A stretch of 64,000 nt of DNA from Brevundimonas sp. UBA5936. GTDB lineage: Bacteria; Pseudomonadota; Alphaproteobacteria; Caulobacterales; Caulobacteraceae. This document shows positions 8,522 to 17,085 of the stretch, in pieces; within the stretch, counting starts at the first letter, position 1; each line of letters begins with the position of its first letter. Location of the stretch: assembly GCA_002430835.1 (NCBI GenBank), contig DJDA01000132.1:13056-77055 (forward strand). The letters are read 5' to 3'. Under the pieces are notes generated by a model. The model did not search any database. It was not told the DNA's origin and saw only the letters and a list, made by a program, of their open reading frames with translations. The translations under genes were made by a program, and so were the position numbers.

Positions 8522-9400
8522 GTGACCTCTCCCAACGCCGTCATCACCCTGTCCGAAGGCCTCAAGACCCCCGTCGTCATCGGCGGCGGCGCCCGCATCG
8601 TCTTCATCGCCGGCCCGTGCCAGATGGAAAGCCGCCAGCACGCGCTGGAGACGGCCCATGCGCTGAAGGAGATCGGCGAGCGCCTGAACCTCGGCATCAT
8701 CTACAAGACCAGCTTCGACAAGGCTAACCGCACCAGCGCCAGCGCCGCGCGCGGCATCGGCCTGAAGGACGCCCTGCCGATCTTCGCCGAAATCCGCGAA
8801 GTCACCGGCCTGCCGACCCTGACCGACGTCCACTCCGAGGCCCAGTGCGGCCCGGTCGGCGAGGTCGTGGACGTGCTGCAGATCCCGGCCTTCCTATCGC
8901 GCCAGACCGACCTGCTGCTGGCCGCCGCCGCCACGGGCAAGGCGATCAACATCAAGAAGGGTCAGTTCCTGGCTCCCTGGGACATGAAGAACGTCATCGC
9001 CAAGGTTACGGGCGCGGGCAATCCCAACGTCATGGCCTGCGAGCGCGGCGCCAGCTTCGGCTACAACACCCTGGTCAGCGACATGCGCGCCCTGCCGATT
9101 CTGCGCGAGATCGGCTGCCCGGTCGTGTTCGACGCGACCCACAGCGTCCAGCAGCCGGGCGGGCAGGGCACGTCCTCGGGCGGCCAGCGCGAGTTCGTGC
9201 CGGTGCTGGCTCGCGCCGCCGTTTCGGTCGGCGTCGACGCCGTCTTCATGGAGACGCACGAAGACCCGGACAACGCTCCGTCTGACGGCCCCAACATGGT
9301 GCCGCTCAGCCAGTTCGAGGCGCTGGCCTCCGAACTCATCGCCTTCGACGACCTGGCCATCAAGCTGGGTCACAAGGGGCCGATGGCGAAGACGGCGTGA
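8522..9400 (+). CDS. kdsA: 3-deoxy-8-phosphooctulonate synthase (KDO-8-P synthase)
   Basis: About 292 residues. It condenses phosphoenolpyruvate with arabinose 5-phosphate, the first committed step to KDO of lipid A-core. Conserved blocks are VFIAGPCQMESRQHAL near the N-terminus, YKTSFDKANRTS, TLTDVHSEAQ, IPAFLSRQTDLL, IKKGQFLAPWDM and FDATHSVQQPGG. The GTG at 8522 with GAAAG eight bases upstream is preferred; a TTG at 8498 in the same frame would add eight residues. It leads a run of LPS core genes: hldE starts 18 bases later. Confidence 0.96.
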   Translation: MTSPNAVITLSEGLKTPVVIGGGARIVFIAGPCQMESRQHALETAHALKEIGERLNLGIIYKTSFDKANRTSASAARGIGLKDALPIFAEIREVTGLPTLTDVHSEAQCGPVGEVVDVLQIPAFLSRQTDLLLAAAATGKAINIKKGQFLAPWDMKNVIAKVTGAGNPNVMACERGASFGYNTLVSDMRALPILREIGCPVVFDATHSVQQPGGQGTSSGGQREFVPVLARAAVSVGVDAVFMETHEDPDNAPSDGPNMVPLSQFEALASELIAFDDLAIKLGHKGPMAKTA

Positions 9401-9418
9401 ATCCGCTAGTTCGGCGTC

Positions 9419-10879
9419 ATGGCTGAACGTTCTCTCGATCTCGGCGCCCTGCAGTCCCTGCTGGAGCGCGTGCATGACCTGAAGGTCGCCTGCGTCGGCG
9501 ATCTGATGCTGGATCGCTATGTCTATGGCGAGGTCAGCCGCATCTCGCCCGAGGCGCCGATCCCCGTCCTGCGCGCGCGCCGCACCGTGGCCATGCCCGG
9601 CGGCGTCGGCAATGTCGCCCGCAACGTCGCGGCCCTGGGCGGTCAGGCCCGTCTGGGCGCCGTCGCGGGCGATGACGCGGCGGGCGCAGAGCTGGCCGAT
9701 CTGATCGCCGCCGAGGACCGGGTCGAGGACGCCCTGATCCGCCCCGCAGGCGCCGCCACCATCGTCAAGACGCGCTTCGTCGCCGCCGGCCAGCAGTTGC
9801 TGCGCCTGGACGACGAGGCCGCGCTCCATTCCGGCTATGCCGACCGGGCCGTGTTTCAGGGCGCGGGCGCCATCCTGCTGTCCGACTACGCCAAGGGCGT
9901 GGTCGACGACGGCGCCGTTCAGGCGGCGCTGTGGGCCGGGGCCGAATACGGCGCGCCGGTCATCGTCGATCCCAAGGGCCGCGATTTCGCCCGCTACGGC
10001 GCGGTCGACGTCATCAAGCCGAACGCCAGTGAACTGGCGGGCGCCACCGGCCTGCCGACTGAGACGGATGAGCAGGTCGAAGCGGCGCTGGCGGCCCTGC
10101 TGGCCTCCACCACGGCCAAGGCCGTCATCGTCACCCGCGCGGGCAAGGGCATGACGCTGGCGCGGCGTGGCGGCGGCGTTACCCACTTCCCCGGCCGGGC
10201 GCGCGAAGTGTTCGACGTCTCGGGCGCGGGCGACACCTGCCTCGCCGCGCTGGGCCTCGCTTTGGGCGCGGGCGCGACGCTGGAGCAGGCGGTGCAGTTC
10301 GCCATCCTCGCCTCGGGCGTGGTGGTGGGCAAGAGCGGCACGGCCGTCGTCACCCCCGCCGAACTGATCGAGGCCGAGATGAGCCAGCACGCTGCGCTCG
10401 CCCAATCCAAGGTCACGCCGCTGGACGAACTGGCCGATCAGGTCGAGGCGTGGAAGCGTCAGGGCCTGAAGGTCGGCTTCACCAACGGCTGCTTCGACAT
10501 CCTGCACCGCGGTCACGTCGCCTATCTGAGCCAGGCGCGCAGCTGGTGCGACCGGCTGGTGGTGGCGCTGAACACCGACGCCTCGGTGCGCCGCCTGAAG
10601 GGCGAGGGTCGTCCCGTCAACGATCTAGACAGCCGCGCCGCCGTCATCGGCGGTCTGGCCAGCGTCGATCGCGTCACCGCCTTCGACGATCCGACCCCCA
10701 TGGCCCTGATCGAGCGGCTGAAGCCCGACGTGCTCATCAAGGGCTCGGACTACACTAAGGACAAGGTGGTCGGCGCCGCCGAGGTCGAAAGCTGGGGCGG
10801 CGAAGTCCGTCTGGCCGACTTCGCCGATGGCTATTCCACGACTAAGACCATCGAGAAGATGACCGGAGACAAAGCATGA
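9419..10879 (+). CDS. hldE: Bifunctional heptose-7-phosphate kinase / heptose-1-phosphate adenylyltransferase
   Basis: 486 residues, full length for the fused enzyme. The N-terminal PfkB-type kinase (about 1-330) has GGVGNVARNVAALGG and the catalytic DVSGAGDT motif. The C-terminal nucleotidyltransferase (about 350-486) has FTNGCFDILHRGHVAYL with the HxGH-type motif, and the IKGSDYTKDKVVGA block. It makes ADP-glycero-manno-heptose precursor for the LPS inner core. It overlaps hldD by four bases (ATGA), so the two are translationally coupled. Confidence 0.96.
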   Translation: MAERSLDLGALQSLLERVHDLKVACVGDLMLDRYVYGEVSRISPEAPIPVLRARRTVAMPGGVGNVARNVAALGGQARLGAVAGDDAAGAELADLIAAEDRVEDALIRPAGAATIVKTRFVAAGQQLLRLDDEAALHSGYADRAVFQGAGAILLSDYAKGVVDDGAVQAALWAGAEYGAPVIVDPKGRDFARYGAVDVIKPNASELAGATGLPTETDEQVEAALAALLASTTAKAVIVTRAGKGMTLARRGGGVTHFPGRAREVFDVSGAGDTCLAALGLALGAGATLEQAVQFAILASGVVVGKSGTAVVTPAELIEAEMSQHAALAQSKVTPLDELADQVEAWKRQGLKVGFTNGCFDILHRGHVAYLSQARSWCDRLVVALNTDASVRRLKGEGRPVNDLDSRAAVIGGLASVDRVTAFDDPTPMALIERLKPDVLIKGSDYTKDKVVGAAEVESWGGEVRLADFADGYSTTKTIEKMTGDKA

Positions 10880-11877
10880 CGCCCAGAATGATCGTCGTCA
10901 CGGGCGGCGCGGGCTTCATCGGCTCCAACATCGTCGCCCGCCTGTGCGAGAGCGGCGCCTGGGACGTGGTCGTCTGCGACCGGCTGGAGACGGCCGACCT
11001 CGCCAAGTGGAAGAACATCGCCAAACACCCCATCGCCGACCTGTGGGCGCCTGAAGAGCTGTTTGACCAGCTGGAGCGTCACGCCGACCGGATCGAGGCG
11101 GTGATCCACATGGGCGCCATCTCTTCGACGACCGAGCCGGACGCCGACCTGATCCTGCGTACCAACTTCAGCCTGTCGCGCGACATCTGGGACTGGTGCG
11201 CTGTGCGTAACGTGCGGATGATCTACGCCTCCTCGGCCGCCACCTACGGCGACGGCGAGGCCGGGTTCGAGGACCGCGACGATCCTGAGAGCCTGAATGC
11301 TCTGCGCCCGCTAAACGCCTATGGTTATTCGAAATATCTGTTCGACCAGTACGCTGTGCGTCAGGCCGATCGCGACGAGGCGCCGCCTCAGTGGGCCGGG
11401 CTGAAGTTCTTCAACGTCTATGGCCCGAACGAGGGCCACAAGGGCGGCATGAAGTCGGTCGTCGCCCAGATCTGGCCCAAGGTGCAGGCGGGCGAGACGG
11501 TCAGCCTGTTCCGCTCGCACAACCCGAACTATCCCGACGGGGGCCAACTTCGGGACTTCGTCTTCGTCGACGACGTGGTCGGCATCATCCTGTGGCTGCT
11601 TGAACGCGAGGACATCTCGGGCGTGTTCAACGCCGGGTCGGGGCAGGCGCGCTCCTTCGCCGATCTGGCGCGCGCCACCTTCGCGGCGGCGGGTAAGGAA
11701 CCGTCCATCGCCTATGTCGACATGCCCGAGGCGATCCGAGACCGCTATCAATACTTCACGGAGGCCAGCATGGATCGCATCCGCGCCCTCGGCTACGGCG
11801 GCCAGTCGACGCCGCTGGAAGAAGGCGTGCGCCGCTACGTCCAGGATTTCCTGGCTCAGCCGGACCCGTACCGCTGA
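10876..11877 (+). CDS. hldD: ADP-glyceromanno-heptose 6-epimerase
   Basis: 333 residues. An SDR-type Rossmann fold opens with VVTGGAGFIGSNIV. The catalytic tyrosine and lysine are in YGYSKYLFDQY, and the family-typical KFFNVYGPNEGHKGGMKSV and LRDFVFVDDVV blocks follow. It converts ADP-D-glycero-D-manno-heptose to the L,D form used in the LPS inner core, completing the pathway started by hldE. It is linked to the DUF3089 gene by a one-base TGATG overlap. Confidence 0.96.
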   Translation: MTPRMIVVTGGAGFIGSNIVARLCESGAWDVVVCDRLETADLAKWKNIAKHPIADLWAPEELFDQLERHADRIEAVIHMGAISSTTEPDADLILRTNFSLSRDIWDWCAVRNVRMIYASSAATYGDGEAGFEDRDDPESLNALRPLNAYGYSKYLFDQYAVRQADRDEAPPQWAGLKFFNVYGPNEGHKGGMKSVVAQIWPKVQAGETVSLFRSHNPNYPDGGQLRDFVFVDDVVGIILWLLEREDISGVFNAGSGQARSFADLARATFAAAGKEPSIAYVDMPEAIRDRYQYFTEASMDRIRALGYGGQSTPLEEGVRRYVQDFLAQPDPYR

Positions 11878-12980
11878 TGCTGCCCAGGCTGACCTTTCGC
11901 CAGTGGGTCGGCTATGCGGGATTCGCGGTCGTCCTGGTGCTGACGGCGGCGGTCGCCGTCTGGCGCGGCGACATTCTGCGCGCCGGGCTGGACCCGCAGA
12001 TCCCGTTCCAGACCTACAAGCCCCCGGCGGCGCCCGATTACGGGTCTGAAGACGCCTGGGCCCTGCTGAACGCCCGTGCGCCGGGCGCGGGTCAGGCGCA
12101 CGTCTTCTTCGTCCACTCCACCACCTATGACGGCGGCAGCGACTGGAACGGGGCCATCGACGACCGCCGCGCCCTGGCCAAGCTGCGCACTGTCGTCCTG
12201 CCCAACTACGCCGGGCCGTTCGCCTCGGCGGGCGACGTCAGCGCGCCCCTGTATCGTCAGGCCAGCCTCTACAGCCGCCTGACGCTGCGCGAGGACGCGC
12301 GTGAGGCGCGGGCCTTCGCCTATGGCGACATCGAGACCGCCTTCGACCGCTGGCTGGCGCAACGGCCTGACGGTCCGATCGTCCTGGTCGGGGTGGAGCA
12401 GGGCGCCGATCTGGTCGACCGTCTGCTGCATGATCGGGTGGCCAGGGACGCTTCGCTCAAGGCGCGTCTGGTCGCCGCCTACCTGGTCGAGGGGGTGACG
12501 CCGGTCAGCCGCTTCACCCACACGCCCCTTTGCCGCACGGATGATGAAGTCGGCTGCGCCCTGTCCTGGCGCGCGGTCGAGGAGAACGGCGAGGGCGAGG
12601 CCAAGCGCGTCATCCGCCGCGCCCTGACCTGGAACAATCGCGGGGCCCTGATCGAGGTGGAGGGCGCGCCCATCGCCTGCGTCAACCCGGTGACCGGATC
12701 GGTCGACGCGCCCGTGTCCGAGGCGCGAGAGAGCCGGGGCGCCACCAACGCCACCAATCTGGAATGGGGCGCGCGGCCTGCGCTTCAGCGCCGCCTGGTT
12801 GCTGCCGAATGCAGGGAGGGCATCCTGTGGCGCTCGCGCCTGAGCTCGGAATCCTTCCGCACGCCGGTGTCCTGGGCAGATCAGCGCCGGATCCCGGCCT
12901 ACAACCTCTTTTACGCCGATATCGAGGCGGACGTGCTGCGCCGGCTCAAGGCCTGGGAAGAGGCCCGCGCGGCCGCCTGA
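11877..12980 (+). CDS. DUF3089 protein (alpha/beta-hydrolase-like, nucleophile position altered)
   Basis: 367 residues. One N-terminal membrane helix (VGYAGFAVVLVLTAAVAVW, about 11-29) is followed by a DUF3089 domain marked by AHVFFVHSTTYDGGSDWN, LPNYAGPFA and LRLFR-like later blocks. DUF3089 proteins have a hydrolase nucleophile elbow GHSQG; here the aligned site reads LVGVEQGADL (about 172-181), with His replaced by Val and Ser by Glu, so classic serine hydrolase activity is unlikely. It is the last gene of the kdsA-hldE-hldD run and probably acts at the periplasmic face of the inner membrane. The position suggests a role near LPS assembly, which is inference. Confidence 0.8.
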   Translation: MLPRLTFRQWVGYAGFAVVLVLTAAVAVWRGDILRAGLDPQIPFQTYKPPAAPDYGSEDAWALLNARAPGAGQAHVFFVHSTTYDGGSDWNGAIDDRRALAKLRTVVLPNYAGPFASAGDVSAPLYRQASLYSRLTLREDAREARAFAYGDIETAFDRWLAQRPDGPIVLVGVEQGADLVDRLLHDRVARDASLKARLVAAYLVEGVTPVSRFTHTPLCRTDDEVGCALSWRAVEENGEGEAKRVIRRALTWNNRGALIEVEGAPIACVNPVTGSVDAPVSEARESRGATNATNLEWGARPALQRRLVAAECREGILWRSRLSSESFRTPVSWADQRRIPAYNLFYADIEADVLRRLKAWEEARAAA

Positions 12981-12999
12981 GAGAGCTTCAGGTGGCCGC
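12969..12999. terminator. Candidate bidirectional transcription terminator
   Basis: GCGGCCGCCTGA (12969-12980) pairs with TCAGGTGGCCGC (12988-12999) in a 12-bp stem with one G-U pair and a 7-base loop, placed exactly between the convergent DUF3089 and receiver genes. There is no clear T run, so its strength is uncertain. Confidence 0.5.
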
Positions 13000-13001
13000 C
13001 G

Positions 13002-13379
13002 TCAGACCATGCTCATGTTCAGGGCGGCCATCAGGGCGTCGCGGATGGCGGCGTCGGTGAAGGGCTTCTGCACCGTGGGATTGCCGCGCCAGTGCTCGGG
13101 CAGGCCGCTTTCGCCATAGCCGGTGGAGAAGACGAAGGGGACGCCCCGCGCCTTCAGCGCCTCGGCGATGGGAAACACCTCCTGGCCCGCCACATTGACG
13201 TCCAGCAGGGCGGCGTCGAGATCGGTCTCGCCGGTTGCGACGCGCAGGCCGTCGCCGACGTTCGATTCCGGGCCGATAACGGTGCATCCCATGTCGCCGA
13301 GAATGGTCTCCAGCAGCATGGCGACCAGGGACTCATCCTCGACGATCAGCACGCGGCGGCCTGAAAGCACGTCGGTCAT
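13002..13379 (-). CDS. Single-domain response regulator (receiver)
   Basis: 125 residues made up of a CheY-like receiver only. The acidic pair is in VLIVEDES (about 9-16), the phospho-acceptor is Asp60 in ALLDVNVAG, the Ser/Thr switch lies in VFSTGYG, and the conserved lysine is in VQKPFT near 106. It has no DNA-binding output. Its start overlaps the stop of the HWE kinase gene by four bases (ATGA), so the kinase is the likely partner. Such receivers in alphaproteobacteria often serve as phosphate sinks or partner-switch inputs; the output here is unknown. Confidence 0.92.
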   Translation of the reverse strand: MTDVLSGRRVLIVEDESLVAMLLETILGDMGCTVIGPESNVGDGLRVATGETDLDAALLDVNVAGQEVFPIAEALKARGVPFVFSTGYGESGLPEHWRGNPTVQKPFTDAAIRDALMAALNMSMV

Positions 13380-14887
13380 AGGGTTTCCGTTTCCAGAGGC
13401 AGGCTGATCTCGGCGCGGAAGCCTTCGGGCGGATAGGAGAGCTGCACTGTTCCGTGCAGATCGTGGCGCACATTGCGCTCGATCAGGCGGGTGCCGAAGC
13501 CACGCCGTTCCGGCTCGGGGATGGGCTCGCCGCCCGCCTCGCGCCAGGTGATCTCGAGATGGGGCGACTTCTGATCGATCAGTCGCCAGTCGACCATGAC
13601 GCGGCCCTCGCCGGAGGTCAGGGCGCCGTATTTGGCGGCGTTGGTGGCCAGTTCGTGGAAGATCATGCCCAGGGACACCGCGCGCGCCGGCGACAGGGCG
13701 ACATGCGGCCCGTTCATGGTCAGCCGCCCGATGCCGTGGGCCTGGGTCTCATGCTCCAGCACGGCGCGCAGGTCGGCGCCTTCCCAATGGCTGCGGGTCA
13801 GCAGGTCGTGGGTGTGCGACAGGGCCAGGATGCGGGACTGGAAGGCGGCGGCGAAACTGCTGGGGTCTTCGTGCGTGCGTGCGGTCTGCATGGCGATGGA
13901 CTGGACCGTGGCCAGGGTGTTCTTCACCCGGTGGTTCAGCTCGTCGATCATCAGCTTCTGGCGTTCGGCGGCCAGCACCACGTCGGTCACGTCGTGTCCC
14001 TGAACGAAGATGCCGACGATCTGTCCCTCGTCGTTGCGAATGGGCTGGTAGGCGAAGTCGATGTAGCGGTGGTCCAGCGGTCCGTCCTGCGCGTGCCGCA
14101 GGGCGAAGGCGCGTTGGCGGCCATAGACCGGCTCGCCCGTCTCATCGACGTCGTTCAGGAAGTCCAGATGGCCCTGATCGCTCAGCTCGGGCAGGGCGTC
14201 GCGCACCGGCTGGCCCAGAATGTCGCGATGGCTGACCAGGCGATAGCAGGCGTCATTGCAGAACTGGATCATGTGGTCGGGGCCGTTCAGCACCGCGACG
14301 AAGCCCGGCGCATTCATCAGCATGTCGGTGAGCTGCTTGCGTTCGGCTTCGAGGCGCTGGTTGTTGGCCTCGATTTTTACGGCCCGCCGGAACACCTCGT
14401 CGCCGATCATGGCGTCCAGGGCGGAGGTCTGGTCAGCTTTCCCGACGGCCTTTTGGCGCAGTCGCAAGAGGTCGGTCACATCGCTGGTGTGCTGAAGGAT
14501 GTGCGTGACCTGGCCAGTGTCGTCCTTGATCGGCGTGTGGGTGCAGCTCCAGAACCTGTCATCGAAGATCGGCGTGCCGTCGGGGCCGGGCGTCAGGACC
14601 GGATAGTGCAGCACAGCAAGATGATCCGGCTCTCCGGTCGCCAGAACCTTGTCGAAGGAGGCGCGCAGACGGCGACCCTCTTCCTCGCTGTCCTCGGCGC
14701 CGCCGGGTGCGAAGATGTCCATGACGTGATGGCCGATCAGTTCATCGCGCTGGCGATGAGTGACGTCCAGATAGGCCTGGTTCATGCCCGCGAAACGCAG
14801 GTCGCGGTCCAGCAGCATATAGGGATTGGGAGAGGAGTCGAACGCCGCCACCAGATCGATTGTTTTGGCGAGCTTCCGCAAATCCAA
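13376..14887 (-). CDS. PAS domain HWE-family sensor histidine kinase
   Basis: 503 residues, with no membrane segment, so probably cytosolic. Two or more PAS-like sensor regions are visible: an N-terminal one (DSSPNPYMLLDRDLRFAGM, about 17-35) and a second around 190-310 beginning DMLMNAPGFVAVLNGPDH. The kinase core is of the HWE type: H-box ELNHRVKNTLATVQSIAMQT with the phospho-His, N-box FHELATNAAKYGAL, the WRE motif in EITWREAGG, and RRGFGTRLIERNV. HWE kinases are widespread in Rhizobiales and Caulobacterales and can act in light, redox or stress sensing. No LOV cysteine motif was seen. Co-transcribed with the receiver gene. Confidence 0.9.
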   Translation of the reverse strand: MDLRKLAKTIDLVAAFDSSPNPYMLLDRDLRFAGMNQAYLDVTHRQRDELIGHHVMDIFAPGGAEDSEEEGRRLRASFDKVLATGEPDHLAVLHYPVLTPGPDGTPIFDDRFWSCTHTPIKDDTGQVTHILQHTSDVTDLLRLRQKAVGKADQTSALDAMIGDEVFRRAVKIEANNQRLEAERKQLTDMLMNAPGFVAVLNGPDHMIQFCNDACYRLVSHRDILGQPVRDALPELSDQGHLDFLNDVDETGEPVYGRQRAFALRHAQDGPLDHRYIDFAYQPIRNDEGQIVGIFVQGHDVTDVVLAAERQKLMIDELNHRVKNTLATVQSIAMQTARTHEDPSSFAAAFQSRILALSHTHDLLTRSHWEGADLRAVLEHETQAHGIGRLTMNGPHVALSPARAVSLGMIFHELATNAAKYGALTSGEGRVMVDWRLIDQKSPHLEITWREAGGEPIPEPERRGFGTRLIERNVRHDLHGTVQLSYPPEGFRAEISLPLETETL

Positions 14888-14975
14888 CCCCCTCTCACTG
14901 CGTCCCTAACGCGGGATAAGCGGAAAGGGTGCCAGTTTCCTGGCCTGAAAATGCAGCAAAAGTAAAGCTTGGGGG

Positions 14976-16106
14976 CTAGGCGCTCAGGCGCAGCGCCTCA
15001 GATAGGGCGTGGTACATGGGCTTGGGCCGGTAATCCACGTCATAAGGCAGGCCGCGGTTGGGCGGAGCGTCCGCGTACTGACGTTGTGGCGGCTCGGACA
15101 GCCAGGAGTGGCGGTCGCTCAGGCCCCAGGTGACGACGCCGCGCACCTGCGGGAAGGCCAGCATGGTCTCCAGATAGCGGCGCGTCTCGTCGGCCACCTT
15201 CTGATCGCGCGCGGCGGCCGTGCCGTGGAAGCTGGATTCCTTGACGTCCAGTTCGGTGACGGTGATCTCCAGCCCCAGGTCGACCAACTGCTGCGTCATA
15301 TCGCGCAGGCCCTCGGCCGCCAGCGGTCCCTTGGACAGGTCCAGGTGCGCCTGAACGCCTATGCCGTCCAGCGGCGCGCCCGAGGCGCGCAGCCGTCGCG
15401 CCAGGGCGACGATGGCCTTGCGCCGGGCCTGATCCACCGGGTTGTCGTATTCAAAGCCGTAGTCGTTGACGACCAGATGGGCCTTGGGCGCGAGGGCGCG
15501 GGCCTCTTCCAGCACGCGCTCGATGTAGGTCGGGCCGAAGGCGCGGTGGAAGACGTTGCGTTTCAGGCCCCCGGCGCCGCCCTGGGTGTCGATTGGTTCA
15601 TTGATGACGTCCCAGTCGTGAATGCGATCGCCGTATCGCTTGAGCACCCGCTCCAGATGCCCGGACATCAGCGACCAGTCGCGGCGTCGCAGCATCTCCT
15701 GCCTGGCCCAGTCGGGCGTGCCCTGGTCCCACAGCAGCGTATGGCCGCGCACCTGCATCCCGTGGCGTTGCGAGAAGTCGAGCAGGTCATCGACCGGGGC
15801 GAAGTTGAACTCCCCCTTGCGCCACTCCAGCGAATTCCACTTCAGGTGGATTTCGGGGGTCAGCACCTGGCAATCGCGCAGGACCGCGCCGCGCAGTTCG
15901 GCGTTCTGACGCAGTTGCTCGGCCCGCACGGCGGCCCCGAAATATCGGCCCTGGGCGCTGGCGGCGTCGGCGAGCGTGGCGGCGGTCTTCACAGGCGGAG
16001 GGTCCAGCGGAAGGCCTTCGCGCACGGGACGCCACGCGGCCAACCCCAGGGCGGGCGCGAGCGCGGCGGCGCCGATGAAGGCTCGTCTGGTGGGTCGCGG
16101 CAGCAT
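14976..16106 (-). CDS. Exported endo-1,4-beta-xylanase-like enzyme, glycoside hydrolase family 10
   Basis: 376 residues. The start TRRAFIGAAALAPALGLAAW is a twin-arginine type signal, so the enzyme is probably exported folded to the periplasm. A single GH10 barrel follows: KWNSLEW (about 89-95), GHTLLWDQGTPDW, the acid/base Glu170 in WDVINEP, HLVVNDYGFEYD, the nucleophile Glu285 in TVTELDVKE, and the C-terminal WGLSDRHSWL. No carbohydrate-binding module is present. GH10 enzymes cut beta-1,4-xylan. It has its own upstream region with a CtrA-type box 47 bases before the ATG and follows the BcsS/epimerase/GT2/UXS genes on the same strand. It may trim a self-made xylose-containing glycan, as BcsZ does in cellulose operons, or simply degrade plant xylan. 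Confidence 0.93.
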   Translation of the reverse strand: MLPRPTRRAFIGAAALAPALGLAAWRPVREGLPLDPPPVKTAATLADAASAQGRYFGAAVRAEQLRQNAELRGAVLRDCQVLTPEIHLKWNSLEWRKGEFNFAPVDDLLDFSQRHGMQVRGHTLLWDQGTPDWARQEMLRRRDWSLMSGHLERVLKRYGDRIHDWDVINEPIDTQGGAGGLKRNVFHRAFGPTYIERVLEEARALAPKAHLVVNDYGFEYDNPVDQARRKAIVALARRLRASGAPLDGIGVQAHLDLSKGPLAAEGLRDMTQQLVDLGLEITVTELDVKESSFHGTAAARDQKVADETRRYLETMLAFPQVRGVVTWGLSDRHSWLSEPPQRQYADAPPNRGLPYDVDYRPKPMYHALSEALRLSA

Positions 16107-16152
16107 TCGGCTGCACCTCCTCGAGGAACGCGAGAAGGCTGCCTTACTACGC

Positions 16153-16167
16153 TTAACTTCTCGTTAA
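16153..16167 (-). promoter_or_regulatory. CtrA-type binding box upstream of the GH10 gene
   Basis: TTAACTTCTCGTTAA is a perfect TTAA-N7-TTAA CtrA site, 47 bases upstream of the GH10 start codon. A further TTAA lies at 16176-16180. CtrA is the cell-cycle master regulator of Caulobacterales. The match is exact; binding is inferred. Confidence 0.6.
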
Positions 16168-16266
16168 GGCGCAATCTTAAGAGGCGTCAGGGACAGGAAG
16201 TTGGGCGTGAAAACGGTGTTTCCATGAGCTGAGCCGCTTTATCCAAGCTCTGCTTCGCCGCCTGTT

Positions 16267-16992
16267 CTAGAAGCTGCGATAGAAACCGACCCGAAGATAG
16301 GCTTGGGAATCTCGTTCATCGCCATCGCTCAGGCCGACAGAAACTTGGATTTCTGAGCGGTCATTCAACTTGAACCCGGCGACAGGGCCGATGTGATAGG
16401 CGTTGTAGTTGGTGTCGCCTTCAGCCGCGATCTCCATGCCTACGCGCACGCGGCCGGACGATCCGACCTGATGGGTCAGGCTGGCCAGGGCGTTGTAATC
16501 GTCTACCTCAAAGCCGTAGGAGCCATACCAGTCGACCCGCCAGGGGCCGGAGACATGACCGCCGTCTAGCGAAATGATGACGCCGCCTTGGCCGCCGTCG
16601 CGACGATTGCCGGGATCGGCGGGGCTGAGGTCCGTATCGACATAGCGGTAGCCCACGCCGACGCTGCCCCAGGTCGGCCCGCTGCCGAAGCGATAGATCA
16701 GCTCCGCCTGGGCGCCGGTGAAATCGGCGTCGATCTTGTTCGGACCCGAGTTGTAGTCGTAGCTGCCGGTGTAGACCGAGCCGCGCACCGCAAAGCCCTT
16801 TGAATCGACCGAGCCGGGCAGGCCGATCGTCGCCCCGGCATAGGCGCTGTCGGCGACATCCAGCTGGCCGCCCGCGAACACGGTCACATCGCTTTGCGCC
16901 GAGGCCGGCGCGGCCCAGGCGACGCCCGCGCACGCCAGGGTCGCCGCCGCCAGGGCGGGCAGGGATGTCATCGGGCGTCGATGGTGAGGCAT
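16267..16992 (-). CDS. BcsS-like cellulose-biosynthesis outer-membrane protein
   Basis: 241 residues from the ATG at 16992, chosen because AAGGAA lies about seven bases upstream; the frame runs on to 17052. The signal peptide ends near WAAPASAQ. The mature chain alternates polar and aromatic residues as in a small beta-barrel, with repeated strands (SVGVGYRYVDTDL, WRVDWYGSYGFEVDDY, AYLRVGFYRSF) and ends in the aromatic residue typical of outer-membrane barrels. It matches the general pattern of BcsS, a protein found in alphaproteobacterial cellulose operons. It could be a pore for a secreted glycan. It is the last gene before the GH10 transcription unit, in line with epimerase, GT2 and UXS. 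Confidence 0.72.
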   Translation of the reverse strand: MPHHRRPMTSLPALAAATLACAGVAWAAPASAQSDVTVFAGGQLDVADSAYAGATIGLPGSVDSKGFAVRGSVYTGSYDYNSGPNKIDADFTGAQAELIYRFGSGPTWGSVGVGYRYVDTDLSPADPGNRRDGGQGGVIISLDGGHVSGPWRVDWYGSYGFEVDDYNALASLTHQVGSSGRVRVGMEIAAEGDTNYNAYHIGPVAGFKLNDRSEIQVSVGLSDGDERDSQAYLRVGFYRSF

Positions 16993-17085
16993 GGGTCGGT
17001 TCCTTGCGAAGTATCGAACGCGCCAGATGCTGGCGACGCCGGCGGCAGGCACTTCAAACGCATACAGAACAGGGGGCGAATGCTG

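Noticed and set aside
8894..10516. Long antisense frame (540 codons) over kdsA/hldE
   Set aside because: Shadow of two genes with clear catalytic motifs; rich in Arg, Gly, Asp and Ala, as such shadows are.
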